Of a stretch of DNA of 50,588 nt, positions 50,483 to 50,588 are shown in pieces. The position numbers and the translations under genes are program-made. The DNA is from Prevotella sp. (lineage in GTDB: Bacteria; Bacteroidota; Bacteroidia; Bacteroidales; Bacteroidaceae). The first letter of the stretch is position 1. Every line of letters begins with the position of its first letter. The DNA lies in the NCBI GenBank assembly GCA_017467705.1, contig JAFUSC010000001.1:1-50588 (forward strand). Direction: 5' to 3'. The notes below the pieces were generated by a model. It was not told where the DNA came from, ran no database searches, and saw nothing but the letters and a program-made list of their open reading frames with translations.

Positions 50483-50588
50483 CTATGTTATTAATGTTGA
50501 CATAGGAGTCTATGCAGCTCTTTTTATGATTTGTGCGTTTTGTGTTCGTCCTAAGCCCCAAATTGGCTTATATGATGCCATATAAAGC

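Overview
The window looks like chromosome from a member of the Bacteroidales, most likely Prevotellaceae from a gut or rumen habitat. This rests on several things. Many genes are preceded by the Bacteroidetes promoter TTTG-N19/20-TAnnTTTG, and starts lack a Shine-Dalgarno sequence. FeoA is fused to FeoB. There is a complete Na+-pumping NQR operon, a propeller/Y_Y_Y sensor carrying an AraC domain, and a bifunctional HisB. A secreted protein ends in the 'YDLSGRR...KGIYIMNGKK' type C-terminus. No 16S or other species marker is present, so the genus is an inference.

Layout. 1-12 kb: plant-polysaccharide and uronate metabolism (partial uxaB, a GH51 arabinofuranosidase, uxaC) mixed with housekeeping genes (a COG2509-type flavoprotein, FeoAB, a FemAB/GNAT-like protein, type I asparaginase). 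11.6-14.5 kb: a Wza-type export lipoprotein and glmS. 14.5-19.6 kb: the most accessory-looking part. It holds a 1-kb gap full of repeats and hairpins, a promoter with a ~350-nt structured leader, an A+T-rich secreted protein, two tandem 52-53-residue peptides of unknown function, a 28-bp tandem array, and a P-loop ATPase behind an operator-like palindrome. 19.7-30.1 kb: tamB, diverging from nqrABCDEF. 30.2-38.1 kb: cbiB-cobQ, pgk, a DUF3298 lipoprotein and a kinase-less membrane AraC regulator. 38.2-50.3 kb: radA, ribE, an outer-membrane barrel, a YigZ protein, DUF1015, hisC, hisD, hisG, mltF, hisB and a multi-pass membrane protein. The right edge may touch an insertion sequence.

How the genes work together. 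UxaB and UxaC serve hexuronate catabolism, and the GH51 enzyme releases arabinose from the same plant-wall polymers. NqrA-F couple NADH oxidation to Na+ export. FeoAB imports the ferrous iron needed by such flavin/Fe-S enzymes. hisG-hisD-hisC and hisB are histidine-pathway genes on the same strand, but split by the opposite-strand mltF.

Two signals stand out. First, 40210-40405 (minus) reads as an independent structured RNA of about 196 nt. It has a consensus promoter, a 16-bp stem joining its two ends, internal hairpins and a U7 tail just before ribE. The architecture is 6S-like, but its identity is unproven. Second, almost every intergenic gap carries short-word tandem repeats, often arranged as inverted pairs 50-150 bp apart. 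The same words have entered coding sequences in frame: the COG2509 oxidoreductase, TamB, the HisB interdomain linker, and the HisD C-terminus with the HisC N-terminus. This looks like a family of hairpin-forming repeats tolerated as protein linkers.
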